64,000 nt of DNA from Clavelina lepadiformis. Its lineage: Eukaryota > Chordata > Ascidiacea > Aplousobranchia > Clavelinidae. The notes beneath the pieces are model-generated. The model was not told where the DNA came from. It made no database searches and saw nothing but the letters and a program-made list of their open reading frames with translations. Location: assembly GCF_947623445.1 (NCBI RefSeq), contig NC_135242.1, forward strand, positions 15,376,001 through 15,440,000, given 5' to 3'. Positions within the stretch are counted from its first letter, which is position 1, and the number at the start of each line of letters is the position of its first letter. This document shows, piece by piece, positions 1 to 12,500 of the stretch. Position numbers and translations under genes: made by a program.

Positions 1-14
1 TTATTAACTTTTAG

Positions 15-1440
15 GTCAGTTCGACTTTTGAAATCCATGCAAAACCAATTGTTGTGGCACCGACGCTTTCACTTGTGAGTGCAGCTCTATTTACATTAAG
101 CAGTCCTTGCATCTCGGTTTTGTTGGAAATTTTATGCAAGTCAGTACTCTTTATGATGGGTTTTATCGCTTAAAATAGTTATGGTTAGTAATTGTGGTGT
201 ACATCTCAGCCACAGGATTGCTTTAACGAAGTTGAAGGAAGAAGGCTCTCTCACACTTGCATATCAGGAGGAAATAGATCTTTTAAATCAGTGAGTCATA
301 AGCACCACACCTTTCAATACGATGTTTTAAGTTTGTGTTAACTAAACTTTCTCTGTGAAATTCCAGATATTTTGTTGATGTTTATGATTCAATTTGGCGT
401 AGAAGAGCCTTTAAGTCTGGCAACGACAACAGTATTTTTTACAAAAATCTTGATTCAGGAGATATGGATGAAATGCTGAGTCACACTGCATTTTTATCCC
501 GCAGGATGTTTTGTCTGGACAGGTGTAGTATGCATGGAGTTTAGGCTATGTCTTTATTTCTGTATAGTGTTGTACTCTTAACCATGTCAAGGTCGGACGA
601 TTCTCCGAAATACTCCTGGATGTACTCGGCTCGAAACAACAGACGCCTTGAATAGGCTTCATGTAATTATTAATTACACCTTTTAGTGCAATTGACGTCC
701 ACGGTTCTCTTGCGCTTCTCTCAATTCACACGTATTAGCACTTGGTTGATTTTCACTGCAATCTAAGAACAAAGTGTAGCATACTATGATACATTCATTT
801 CGTACTGCGACGGACGATCCGAAATGGTTCATACCCAATTCTCTTTCATACTCCATTCCCAAGAAAAAATGTTAATAACGTAAATAAATATGACATAATG
901 AAAGGGAATTTGGATTTGATAAAAATCTGTCAATAGATAGATCTGAATTGAATCAGGAGTTGTGCTGATTGAAGTAGACCACCACTCAATGTGGAAGGTA
1001 ATAGTTAGTGGTTGTCATTAAAACTTGCGCGACTAGAATTATATTAAGTTGCAAAGAAATCTAATAAAACCGTTTTCTATTGTTCTTGTCGGTTTTAGGG
1101 TGATACACCCCAAAACTTTTACCCAACTGGAATCTATTTTCGTATAATGAACTTTGCTCGTTTATCAGAATATACTGTTTTCCAAATTTGTATATTAGGC
1201 ATCCGGCGTTTGCGTTAACTACACGACAATACATTGAAACTTTTGACCTTCCACTGGAAAGCATATTTAACGCAAAGGTAGGTATATGCGTTGTGATTAC
1301 TCAGTTTTCAGTTATGAGTGTTTACCAAATGCTTTATTTTTTAGTTTGTTTTGGAAGAAAACTACGCCGAGTTTTTGAAGAGCAGAGGCTTGCACAAGGT
1401 CTTAAACTTCATCATAGCATTGCGATCCCCATCAAACTAA
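15..1440 (+). CDS. 3' part of an unidentified multi-exon gene
   Basis: Six exons can be chained with consistent phase: 15-74, 210-290, 367-522, 687-731 (least certain), 1169-1277 and 1345-1440 (stop TAA). Donors are good (GTGAGT after 74 and 290, GTAGGT after 1277) and each acceptor is a normal YAG. The chain is about 180 residues and includes the stretches LTLAYQEEIDLLNQYFVDVY, MLSHTAFLSRRMFCLDR and HPAFALTTRQYIETFDLPLE, ending FIIALRSPSN. It is largely alpha-helical in character, with no signal peptide or membrane segment in the visible part. The 5' end lies outside the window. I do not recognise the family. The matching phases and a nearby poly(A) signal support a real gene; the function is unknown. 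Confidence 0.6.
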
Positions 1441-1507
1441 TTTTTAATTGATTGATTTAATTTAATTTTTTAATTTCATGCATTATCAGTTCTTATAACA
1501 TTTTGTG

Positions 1508-1513
1508 AATAAA
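1508..1513 (+). promoter_or_regulatory. Poly(A) signal AATAAA of the left-edge gene
   Basis: A canonical AATAAA lies 68 bases after the stop codon of the left-edge gene, giving a short, plausible 3' UTR. Confidence 0.55.
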
Positions 1514-2245
1514 GTTCTTACTTGAATTTATTTTTTATCTTATATGCCATGAGTTCGTGAAATTCGAGTTTGAAGGGACCGATCGAACCGCTAGGCGCTC
1601 CACCTTAAAAATAAATATGTCAAAATAGGATGAGAGCTATTCAGATAACACTCTTCAAGGTCACAGCCTACCGTGAGCACCCACTAGCGGGTGTGGGGGC
1701 GTTGGGCGGTAGGCGTTTTTACATTCTTATTCCTTTTCGTTCATCGTGTGTGGCGACCCATTATCGGCTGTAACTTTTGCAATGTCAGGTGCTATGGATA
1801 CTTATGTCATGTTATGCCTAGTGTTACAAAACAAAGAACACACGGTAATAAGCTCAGCTTCTTAAACGTTTTCGACGCCCTACACGTCCAACTGAGCAGA
1901 TTGAGCATTGACATTGTTGATACCTAACATTTTACGTTTTCATCAAACAGAACAGTTCTTCTCAGACTTATAACGATCACGACCCAATTGCACCTGATCA
2001 CGCAGATTGCATTTGATGAAGATGGGAATATATTGTTGTGAAACCATTTATTTTATGAATTCATCACATTTTTTGATATTCAAATTTCATAGCAGTTTAA
2101 TGGGAGGAATCAGCTTGTTTATTGTACACATGTGCACTGATACGTAATTGAGTGCCCAAACAAACCACAGTCATGTTGCTGTACACTTGTATTAATTTTG
2201 TCTGAACCTGAATCATTAAAGACTAAGAGTAAAAAAACCCCAACC

Positions 2246-2359
2246 ATGGTCGAACCTTTCTCAATTGTAACCGCTGCTTTAATACTATATCTTCACGCAA
2301 GAGTTAGAGAAAACGTGTTTCCCTTACCTATTTCAAAAGGCAGAAAATTCAAACTACCG
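2246..2359 (+). other. Candidate first coding exon
   Basis: An ATG in a perfect ACCATGG context opens 38 codons (MVEPFSIVTAALILYLHARV...) that run straight into a strong donor, GTAAGT, in phase 0. The first part is hydrophobic and could be a signal or anchor. No matching downstream exon was found on the + strand before the TCTP gene, so this may be a chance ORF or the start of a short gene whose other exons I missed. Confidence 0.25.
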
Positions 2360-2710
2360 GTAAGTAATACCTACTCATAAAATTCCTTGGGTAGTGTTAA
2401 AGAATTTAAAAAATGATTAACTAAATAATGTCATGCAAACCTTATGTTAGCAAGCTTGTTAAACCTAAACCCGGAGCGTAATCAATGTGTTTGCCCCCTA
2501 TGCAAACCTGAACCGGAAAAAAATAAGATTTTATAAACTTGAACTGGAGTTTAACCTTTGTCAACTGCGTTTCGACTACCTGGTTATAACGTAGTGAAAT
2601 AAAACATCAAGGTAGGCCTATAAGTTGGCACTCTGAGGTTAATTTTAATCAAACTCCAAAAAAAACCTTAATACCGAAAATCAACTTTTTGCATGACCAT
2701 TCTTCTAACC

Positions 2711-2800
2711 CAGCGGTTCCCAAACTGGGGTCCGTAAAACAGTTTCAGAGGGTCCGCAATGAGAATTCGTCTTTAAAGCAGTTTCAGAGGGTGGATGTAA
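2711..2800 (+). repeat. hAT-type terminal fragment
   Basis: The sequence begins CAGCGGTTCCCAAACTGGGG, the form of a hAT-type element end (CAGNGGTTCYCAA). It contains two copies of CAGTTTCAGAGGGT separated by about 40 bases. No matching opposite end was found, so it is a fragment. The rest of 1,520-3,650 holds no convincing gene. Confidence 0.4.
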
Positions 2801-3666
2801 TACACGACATGAGAGTTGCGCTATCCAAAATCAAACATTGATGAGTTTAAGATACGGTCGTTTGTAAATATCTCGGAGACACAGCGTTATAGAAAAATAC
2901 GTTGTAAAACCAGTTTTAAACTCAACTTGGCCGAGGATAGATATTATGTAAGCTCTAAGATTTGCAACCAAATACTGGTATCGTAATGTAATTAAAGCAA
3001 TCACTGTGACAGCTACGTCACAATACAAACATCCATGTCGATAATAAATTAAGCATTACACTTGAAATAATGTAAACTGAGAAATTGTGTTTACACTATG
3101 TTATAATAAATCACAAGGTCCTAGCTTCCCTAAACGTGTGTAGTGGAGAATAAAGAAACTGTAGATCTATGCAATTTCCTGTCTTATGCAATGATGTGTA
3201 CGATTTTCTTGGTACCCTATAAGTAAAAGTGTTTACTTGTGATATTCCTTCGGGTCTAGTTTGGACTTTCAACAGTCTATTACGCCTACTCAAGCCTATG
3301 TCTCGTTGTTGTTGTTCTACACCAGCTATGTCCAACGGAAATACTTTAGTGGGCTATAAATTACGTCACTAGTTTAATTTAGGCCGCACATTGCCAAAAA
3401 GAATAACTTCCACTGCTAACCACACAAACACACTACTGACAACACGCACAATAACGGACGTTATAACGTTCAAGCAATTTGTTACGGCTACGAAATCTTA
3501 AATATCCCCAGGTATCAAGACCTGCTCTACTTAAAATCAATTGGACCATTCTGTCAGGAAAAAAATTATCGGAAAAATAACAACATAATTAAATAAAGAA
3601 ATAGAATACTAAATTGGCCATCAATTATCCAAAGTTTACAACCTCCAAATTAACAATGACATACCT

Positions 3667-3987
3667 CACGATTCCCAACCGCGGCTCTTAGAGCCGCATG
3701 CGGCTCCAAGCTAGCCTTCTTCCGGCTCTCATTGACCCCTGAAAATCCCTCAAAAATCTGTTTATAATAATTAGGGCAATTATTTTTTGACTTGTCAGTT
3801 GGAGTTGTAGTAAAGTTGGACATTAAATTGATTTGTGTTATTTTTCTTGTTAGTGATGCTATTCGTTGATACATGCTTTAATGTTTTAAAATTGTCGTTC
3901 TAATTACTTGACTGTTTTCATGCGGCTCCATACGTACTCTGGCGTTTGAAATTCAGCCCCGACACCAAAAAAGGTTGGGAACCACTG
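3667..3987. mobile_element. Short non-autonomous element with hAT-like inverted ends
   Basis: The left end (CACGATTCCCAACC) and the right end (GGTTGGGAACCACTG) are inverted copies. Just inside the left end is the palindrome GAGCCGCATGCGGCTC, and ATGCGGCTCC recurs near the right end. No target-site duplication is evident. No coding capacity is credible. The structure suggests a decayed hAT-type MITE of about 320 bp. Confidence 0.5.
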
Positions 3988-4089
3988 ATCTAAGTTTTAG
4001 ATTAAATGCATCCAATTTTATTCCTATTTCAGACACCGCATGTCGGTTTTGCTTGATCGGCCTTCACATGTTTTATTTAAAAGTAAAAA

Positions 4090-5075
4090 ACGCCCCTATA
4101 TGGCATTACGCATGCAGAGTAGGAACCGTTTTCACAGGAATTGCTATCTCCTTTTCTGACGTAACGGAAATAATAAACATGCATCTCCCCGAAAATCTTG
4201 AGAGTGAATTTTGTACAACTTGCATTTTGTCCATCGTGTCCAACCTCCCTTTGGATTTGTCATAATACTTGATTATTTCAGGTTTGCTTGATTGCGTCAC
4301 TCTCGACTTCTCCAGTAATGTGCATGGATGATAGAAGCACAAACAATTTTTTTTTCTTTGGCACATATGAACAGACTCTTGCATCTTGATGGTAGACGTA
4401 ATTTGTCAAGTAAACAGCCCTTTCCTCGGCAGGCTGCATGTTGCTAGGCAAGAACCTTTCGTTTTTTTCTGACTGTTCCAACTAAAGTCACGTCCCATGT
4501 GTTCAATACTTTAGCTAGCTGTGCCTGTGAAGAAATTATTGGTGGTGACATTTCTTCCAGAGCCTAAATACCAACAGACCAGGTCGGAAACTGCTCGCTC
4601 ACCAATATTTACTTGTCTGGGACCATCTATTGGTTTACCAGTATAAAGCTGACCGTGTAGCGGGTAGGAGTTTAATGCATCACAAGCCCAGAAATCCTTG
4701 ATGCCATATTTAGCCGGTTTAGATGGTATATACGGTGTAAATTTAGTATGTCCTCGATATGAAAACAATTGTTCATGTATGCTGATGCATTCATGTGGTT
4801 TGTAGGCTTTCTCCAAATTTTTATTCAGCATGAGCCAAATATCTCGTAGTGGTGCAGCTTTATCTTTTTGCACGCGCTCTGCACGGGAATTTTTGTTGTC
4901 AAATCTAATAAATCTTAGCATCATCTTGAAGCGGTCTCGAGACATAGCTGCACGTACAAGAGGCAAAGCATCTACTTTCCAAATATCTTCCAGATTATCT
5001 TTGTTATTTCTGAGTACACCAGCAACAATAAGGATGCCAATAAATGCTAATTAATCCATGCTAGAATTCGACTGA
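4090..5075 (-). pseudogene. Decayed piggyBac transposase
   Basis: The - strand frame at 4,511-4,966 encodes 151 residues typical of the piggyBac DDE domain: SRDRFKMMLRFIRFDN, APLRDIWLMLN, ISIHEQLFSYRGHTKFTPYI, PAKYGIKDFWACDAL and DLVCWYLGSGRNVTTNNFF. In the family the D of the GxNVTxDNF-type motif is a catalytic residue; here it reads TTNNFF, so the site is altered. Further 3', in other frames, lie the C-terminal signatures KPEIIKYYDKSKG and DTMDKM (about 4,185-4,310). Several frame changes and stops separate the pieces and no terminal repeats with TTAA were located. It is a dead DNA-transposon copy on the strand of the TCTP gene but downstream of it. Confidence 0.85.
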
Positions 5076-5595
5076 GGGAAATGCTATGCAATATCAGCGG
5101 AAATTTATGGGAGTTGAGTGTGAGTATAATTGAGGTCACAAAGATAACATATCATATAGCGTTGTCCAATGTCTACGTGGCCTAACAACACGTGTGATAC
5201 TTCCGTAGAGCACAGCATTTAAACGTTCGGACCTATAAATACGGCACACCGCACAAAAAATATAACTAACTTGGGAATTTCAATATAAAATGTATGTGGG
5301 TACAATTGTTCCCATACCGCCTGTTAGCAGTGTAGTATTATGCAATCCGACAAAGGTTAAACAACAAATTTGGTGCCACAGGAACGCGATCATTTTTGAA
5401 GAGGAGGTTTTTAGCACAAAACCATAGTTGCTGCAATTAAACGCTCGCTCTACGCGAGACGAGCCAGAGCCTTTAATGAGTATACGACCTACCAGAACCA
5501 AATAGTTAAAATTTGCAAGGCTCTTCGACCCGAACCTGCGTAAATGTTTGGATGTACAGTACATGGACCGTGTTGTATATCACATTTCTATACAC

Positions 5596-6046
5596 CAAGG
5601 GTGTCAAACTCAATCGCACCAGGGGGCCAAAACTAAAAACTTAACACCGCGGGCCGTAAGAATAAAATTTGATTGAACGTTTCGTGACACGAGTATAGGA
5701 ATTGGAACAGGTAGCGAAACAACACCAAATTTTTGATGTTTTTGACTGGGCTATTTTTGCTTATTCTTCTCTTACATCATTATGTTTCGTTCATCTCCTT
5801 GCAAAAGCATTAAAGAATTAACAAACAATAAAGAAAAATGCAGCCCAGATTACAAGCGTTAGAATAAATCGATTTATTCTATCGTATGATGGGGCAACTG
5901 CTATATAGTGCGATTTGTTATAATCTTGTTTCTTGCTTGAAAAAAGTTATACTGTACAATCTCGCGGACAGGAAATAGTTCAACGTATAAAATAACATTG
6001 CGGGCCAAGTTTTATTGTAAAGCGGGCCGGGAGTTTGACACGTATG
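5596..6046. mobile_element. Non-autonomous hAT element (451 bp) with near-perfect TSD
   Basis: The ends are inverted copies: CAAGGGTGTCAAACTC at the left and GAGTTTGACACGTATG at the right. The flanking eight bases, CTATACAC and CTATACAA, are a one-mismatch 8-bp target-site duplication, the size expected for hAT. GC-rich GCGGGCC motifs sit near both ends and the centre is AT-rich without an ORF. This is a MITE. Confidence 0.75.
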
Positions 6047-6536
6047 CTATACAACATTGTATTTGATTGACATGCGCACTTAATGCGTTATATCTGAGTG
6101 AGCAGTGATTCGTAAATTCTTTTGGTACATATTGTGTTGTTTGCGTGTCAATAAAATATTCACTACCGAAACTGACCCGTGCTTAAAAAATATAGTACAT
6201 ATTATAGTTCTTATTTTATGTCCTTAAACTGATGCTGAAAAGCATTTTTTCTTAGTAGGTAAAAGAATGTTTCCAGGATGTTATTGTTGAGAAAATACTT
6301 AATAAATATAAAAACCGAAAACATATCCGATAAAACCAAGCAAAGTTTTCAGCCAGAGATATTTTTATTTGACATGATAGATGCAAAACAACAGTCTGTA
6401 AAAAATGCCTTCTTACTTCAATGATTGTAGGATTTGCAGTTAGCCTGAATTTATGATAAATTTAAAATATTACAAAATGCCAATTATATTCCGCAAATGT
6501 GAATTTACAGTATACATCCACAGTAAAAGACCTGAT

Positions 6537-9500
6537 TCAGACTTTTTCTTCAATTAATGCATGTTTAAAAAACAGCATGTAGGGTGTTGTTCCATCTTCC
6601 CAATCAAGGTATCCAAATGAACCATCAACATCACTACTCTCTCCAGAATAGATCTAAAAGTCATGTAATCTGTCACAACAGTGGAATCAACCTGTATGTA
6701 ATCGTACATACTAACATAATTTAACACAACAATATAAAACAGAAAACCGTTCGTTACATCAAAATCTTTTATGTTTTTTGAGAGATATGCAACAGCAGCT
6801 GGGGCTTTTGCTTTGAATTCTGCAGCTTTTTCTGTCTCTCCCTGCTCTTCCAATTTCTTTAAAACCCTACATACAAAATTGTTAGCAAAGCAACAGTTAT
6901 AATTACAACTAATTATTGATTGAGTTTTTCAACTTTTGAACTGAAGAACAATGTGATCATTGTTACTTGTTAATAATAATAATTCAACAGCGAATATTAC
7001 GTAAATCTAAAAAGAAGAATATATGGTGATTTAAAAGTTAACCTTTAGTGTGTTACCAAATATTCTGTATTTTTGTTGTATACATTCAGTCAGGCCTCAT
7101 TCATCAAAACCCAGGAATCCCCGCCAATCAACATGAAACATTCAGACACTAGCATCCTTACAGCTGTTTTCTTGTGTCCCACCGTGGTGCTGTCTGTCAA
7201 GTGCTCTAATTGCATCCTATTTTACATAAATTGATTTCACTGATATTTTTTGGGTTTCCATTATCTGGACACCTCGCTAAATATCATTTTTCGGCACAAC
7301 AAAGTGGTTCAGAGTAACAATATGTGACTTTAGGCACTAAGATGTGTTGAATCGAATATCATGCAAGATTATCAACATTTTGTTATTCTCATGAATCCTG
7401 TATTTCGCAAAAAAATAAGAAATCAAAACATTGAAGTTTTCGTTTGTATAATCAATTGTGTAAACACAAAAACAGACTTAGGAAAATTACAAGTTTATGA
7501 ATGATTATGTTGCGTGACAAGTAGTTTGATAAAGAGACTTGAGCAAAGTTAGCAGTTTTGGATTTGCACAAACATCAAAATTGATTACTTGTACTCTAAC
7601 CAATCTGAATCTATTTCAATGCTGGCTTCTCGGACAGTACTGAGGTCTAAGGTTAACCCAGTTCATTAACCATCAACTTTGCACATAACACTGCCCAATT
7701 TAACTTTTGCAAAAATTCAACAACAGGTACAGGTGTACTTAGTCAATTTTCTGGTGCTGATTTCGACCTTAGTTTTTTACATGCACGTCAGGTTTTCAAT
7801 AAAATGAAGAATTCCTTAATTGTTGGTATAAATGCTATACAATAAGCTTTTGTTCTAAATGTAAACACAAATTTATACAAACATCTGTAACAACGTTTAT
7901 TAGTATTGGCACTTTGTTTTTAATTTAAAATTGCACTAAGGCGTGAAAAAAGTATTCTCATTTTTAACTCGGCTTTACTTGTACAAATACAAAATCTTAG
8001 AAAAATGTTATAACTCATATAGCGTGTCAATAAACTAAAACGGAAACTAAGCCTACAAACAATACGAATTAACTAATTTTAAAGTGCTCTTTTATAAATC
8101 CCACTGCACTTACGGCATTCAGTATTATCTCATCTGCAAGCACACTCACTGACCATCTTCCTTTATACTGTTTTTAAAAACGAAAATTACCTGGGGAAAT
8201 CTTTCACCATATTCATCAGACACATTTCTTAGATTTACTGTGTATTTATTGCATTCAATTTTCTTGTAATTTTTCAGTAACCTTTTCACTATGCTTTCAT
8301 AGTTGATTGAGTGCTTTACCCCTGAAAAACTCTCACTAATTGTTTTGAAGATTTTCCAAACTTTTAATTCACTTTTGTTTAGTGTTTGACCAAAAGCATT
8401 GTTTAAAGTAAGCTTGCGTATTTCTGGACCAACCACCATACTTTTTTGATTTCTCAAATAAAATTGAAGGGAAGCTCTCCTTTGAAGAAATTAAAATGCA
8501 GGAGATTCTTTGTTCATTTCATATACCCAGTTTTATGTGGGTAGTAGAAAAAAATATCTTGTGGAATTAATGGCAGATTAGCTTCATAATATGTTGTATT
8601 GTGTTGTGTTGTTGAAGGAACCAGCCATTTCTTTCCTATGTAATGATGATTACGAACTCTAGGATTTCATAGACATAAAAAACGGCAAAATCTAGTGTAA
8701 CCCGATTTAACCCCAGTTAATAGAGCATCCACTCTCAAATCAGCATACACAAACCATTTGTGCTATTAAGAATTATCTGAAGATTTGCGTAGTAGTTAAT
8801 AATTAATTAATATAATTAGTGTAATAGTTAAGTGTTGTGTAGTTTATTCTAATAGCACTCACTAACCCTTTCATAACATGAATGTAGCAAGTAAATTAGA
8901 TTCAATCAAATGTTTGTGTACGTGAAGTTGACGCAGAAATTTCGACCTTGTGATAACTTCATTAGATATGATCTAAGTTTTGTCATAGCTATGTCGCATA
9001 TCACAATAGCTCAATGTGATACGCAAAAAGTGACTTCAGATTCATGATCAGAAACCTCAAACTAGCTAGAAACAGCTTAAAACATTTCTGATTTTTTTGT
9101 GTTGGGCTGTGATTGGCGATTCTTTTAAATAAAACCAATTGTTACTGTCAATTTACTGTGCATGATAACAATCTTACTTTTACCAACTTTTCTAAAAACA
9201 AATGCCACCCTTCTTTAAAATTGCTTAATAGCATTTGAGTAATAGAACTAATTGTACGTTAGGAAGAATTTGTGAGAATGTTATTGACAGTTCAAGTATG
9301 ATACTGTTACAATGACATACTAAAATAGCATAAATGTTATACCAGTGATCATTACAGGAAAGTAGCCACATCACTCACTTTTTGCAATATGGTTTGAAGT
9401 AGTTAAGAAAACCCTTCCGGTCAAAAGGAGGCATAGACTGCAGTTGATAATCAGCAACAATATCCATTTCCGTACTACTGCTACCTTCCTCAAGGCATTC

Positions 9501-12500
9501 TTGCTGCTCCTCTTGTGAAGCATTTCCACCAATCAATTTATCATCAATTTTTGTAGCTGTGATAGTTTTTTTCTGAAATAAGATATTACGTCAAATATAA
9601 GGCACAGTTGGGTTTCTGCTTTCTTTACACTAGATTGATTTACGACCCATCTTTTATTTGCATTTTCAAATGATGTGACCACAAAGCTTTTCCAACTTGT
9701 CCCCAAAAAAATATTTTACCTACTTTCATTGAAACTGCAAACGTAAAACGAATTTTTTAGCATAGTTAAAACAAGTGCACTTCACCAAAGAAGGTATCAA
9801 AGACGATTTGCCAGATGTATCTGTGAACATGGAAATTGTTAACTTACTGTGCAAAAACATTAAAAGCGATTTATTCTTTCGTTTCATTTTTATCAAATTA
9901 ATTAGGTCTATACATAATTGTAATTATGTATGTATGTAAGTAATTTTACTTTCATATTTTTGGAGCAATTTTTAAGAGCAGCTTTTTTGGTTTGGTCTAC
10001 TAAAAATAAATATAAACTACAAAGCAGCTATCATTTTATTTGCGGACATTTCAAGTTTGCTTAGCTCTATCAATACGATATAGAATGCCACTGGTTTACC
10101 ACAAAAATTGTCTGTTTTACTCAGGGGCGGATCTAGAAATTTTTAATGTGGTGTTTGCCGTTCATCACAACTTTTCAAAATGGGGATTTCTCCAAAAACA
10201 GGAATCTTGCCAAGTTTAATTTGCCACTAGTATATTTGGTTTCATATCCCCATTCATAGTGTATAGGTTAGTGACCTAAAACTATTTGTACATTTTTTGG
10301 AAAGACTAAATTGTTCTGAGCAAAGCTCACTCCACTGCTTGCTTTCGTTGTTAAATTATTCAAAGTATAAGACGACATGCAAATCTGTAAGGATGGTTGG
10401 TTACCGGGGGTTATGCGTTTCGTCAAGTATGCTGCTCGTTGGCCATTAATGCTAAGCAAAAAATGAAATGCGGTTCTTAGTGACGCCTGGATATATTACG
10501 TAAAAAGCAATTGTTATATCACAATCTAAACAATGTTTTTGTGAACACAGATGCATACAAGTGCAAGGCTATATGTCTGCATAGCCCCATAACCTTTGAT
10601 ACAAGGCGTTTAACAAAACCAGGAAAGCTTTTAAGCTTTCTAAACTTTTAACCATTAAGCTTATACTTAGAAACCTGCAACAAACATATGAAAAACGTCT
10701 CTGTTGGTATGCACTAACCTGTTACTCTTTATACAGTATATTAAGTGTACCTTCATTAGTTCCAGAAACAGACTTTGAGTTAAAATGACATCACTAATCA
10801 GTAATCACGTGTCGTGTTAAAATTCACATGACATAATAATTGTTTCTAAATTCAGCAATCCCTACTTTTAATCAGCCCAGAAATATTCAAAAAGGATTTT
10901 CTAGATCTGCCACTGTCTTTGGCGATATGTAAAATATAGGAATTCTGATCGAAACAAATAAGTATTTCATATATTAAGTGCAGTCAATAAAATAGGATTT
11001 CAATTCAGCACAAAATTTCAAAACCTGGATTTTGGGTACCTGTTATAAAAAAACATTCTTTTCAGGATTTGATAAAATGGAATTTTCGCAACGAATAAAC
11101 TCGATATTATTATAAAAATTACAACAAAGTTTACTACATTTAATTAGTCCTTCATTAATGAATAAATAATTGAGCTTTATTTCTGAAGCACAGTTTTTAG
11201 CGATTCTTGTAGTATTGACGCATGAAAACTTAAGCGGTGAGACTCTTATCATTCAATCCATTTCAGACTTTTGTTAAAATAATTTGGCTAATAAAACAAT
11301 TCTTAATTGTTTAACCATAAATGCCCAAAAACTTGTCGTCATGACTAACTGGTCAACATGAAAAAGTCTAGGCTAGAGCGTGCACTGCTGCAAGCACAGC
11401 ATACAAAGCAAAGGTTTTTCCCTGTATCGTACAGCCATTTTTACTTCAACTATACTAAATTGATTGGCACCATAGGCTACTGCAACTTTTTTCCTATAAG
11501 ACATTAAAAACCTTGATTGGTCAATAAATAAATATCCTGGGCTTTGGGTTACAAAATAATAGCAAATAATAGATGTAAAAACATTAAGACAAAAAAATAA
11601 ACTTTATAAATATAAAAAAGTAGAAACATGCTAGAGGTTATACAAATGCTTTATAGTAAAACAAACCTGGCAATTGACTTTCCACAATATTTCCATAACT
11701 TCTTTTATTTGGTAAGTATCTGAGAGCATTTCATCACCTGCAAAAATGTGACATTACAAACCATTACTTTCAGCATCTTTTAAAAACATGCAAGGCAAGG
11801 AGGATTCCTGAAATTTTTAAAGGACCGTGTTTGCCGAATTTCAATGGGTAATATTCTTTAAGTTTTAGAAATCCTGGTATATAATACAATGATTCATTGC
11901 AGTTTGCTACGTATTCAAAGGCAGCTCTACTCGTTGCAGGCAAGGAAGTGCTTAGTTGCGTAGATACAAATGTGTGTGTGGCAAAAAAAGCAAGATGTCA
12001 TGACTCAAGAAACAAACTTGATCAAATCCAGCCAACAATAGCAAGCTTTAACCAAATGAGAAAATTCAAATTATAAAATATACCAACAGCGGTTATTAGA
12101 CTTAGCCATTGGACATGACCATCTCAATCTCTTTACAAGATACAATTGTTTGCCGTTGTTTGTTGTCATATTAGAATAAAAAAATCTATTGCAGTGGTTT
12201 TCAAATGGTTCGCCCAAAATTAGTCTTTATACTTTAATTTCTTCCATGAAAGAATGTACTTTACCCACAGGCTTTATTGAAATTAATTTCTATAATTTTT
12301 ATGTTACAATGCATCCATTGATAGCAGGGTTGTAACAAATTCGTTTTTTCTGACTTGAGGCAAGTAATGTTATTTAGGTTTCGACTCGAGTCAATGCCTT
12401 CAACTTAAAAAAATATTCTGAGATCACACTAGGCGTTGCATTAAATTGAGTAGTATAACTTTATGGCTGTCTACAAAATAGTTTGGTTGATATTTTTTAT

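Noticed and set aside
4830-5054. + strand ORF of 74 codons
   Set aside because: It is the antisense of the piggyBac transposase frame and has no features of its own.
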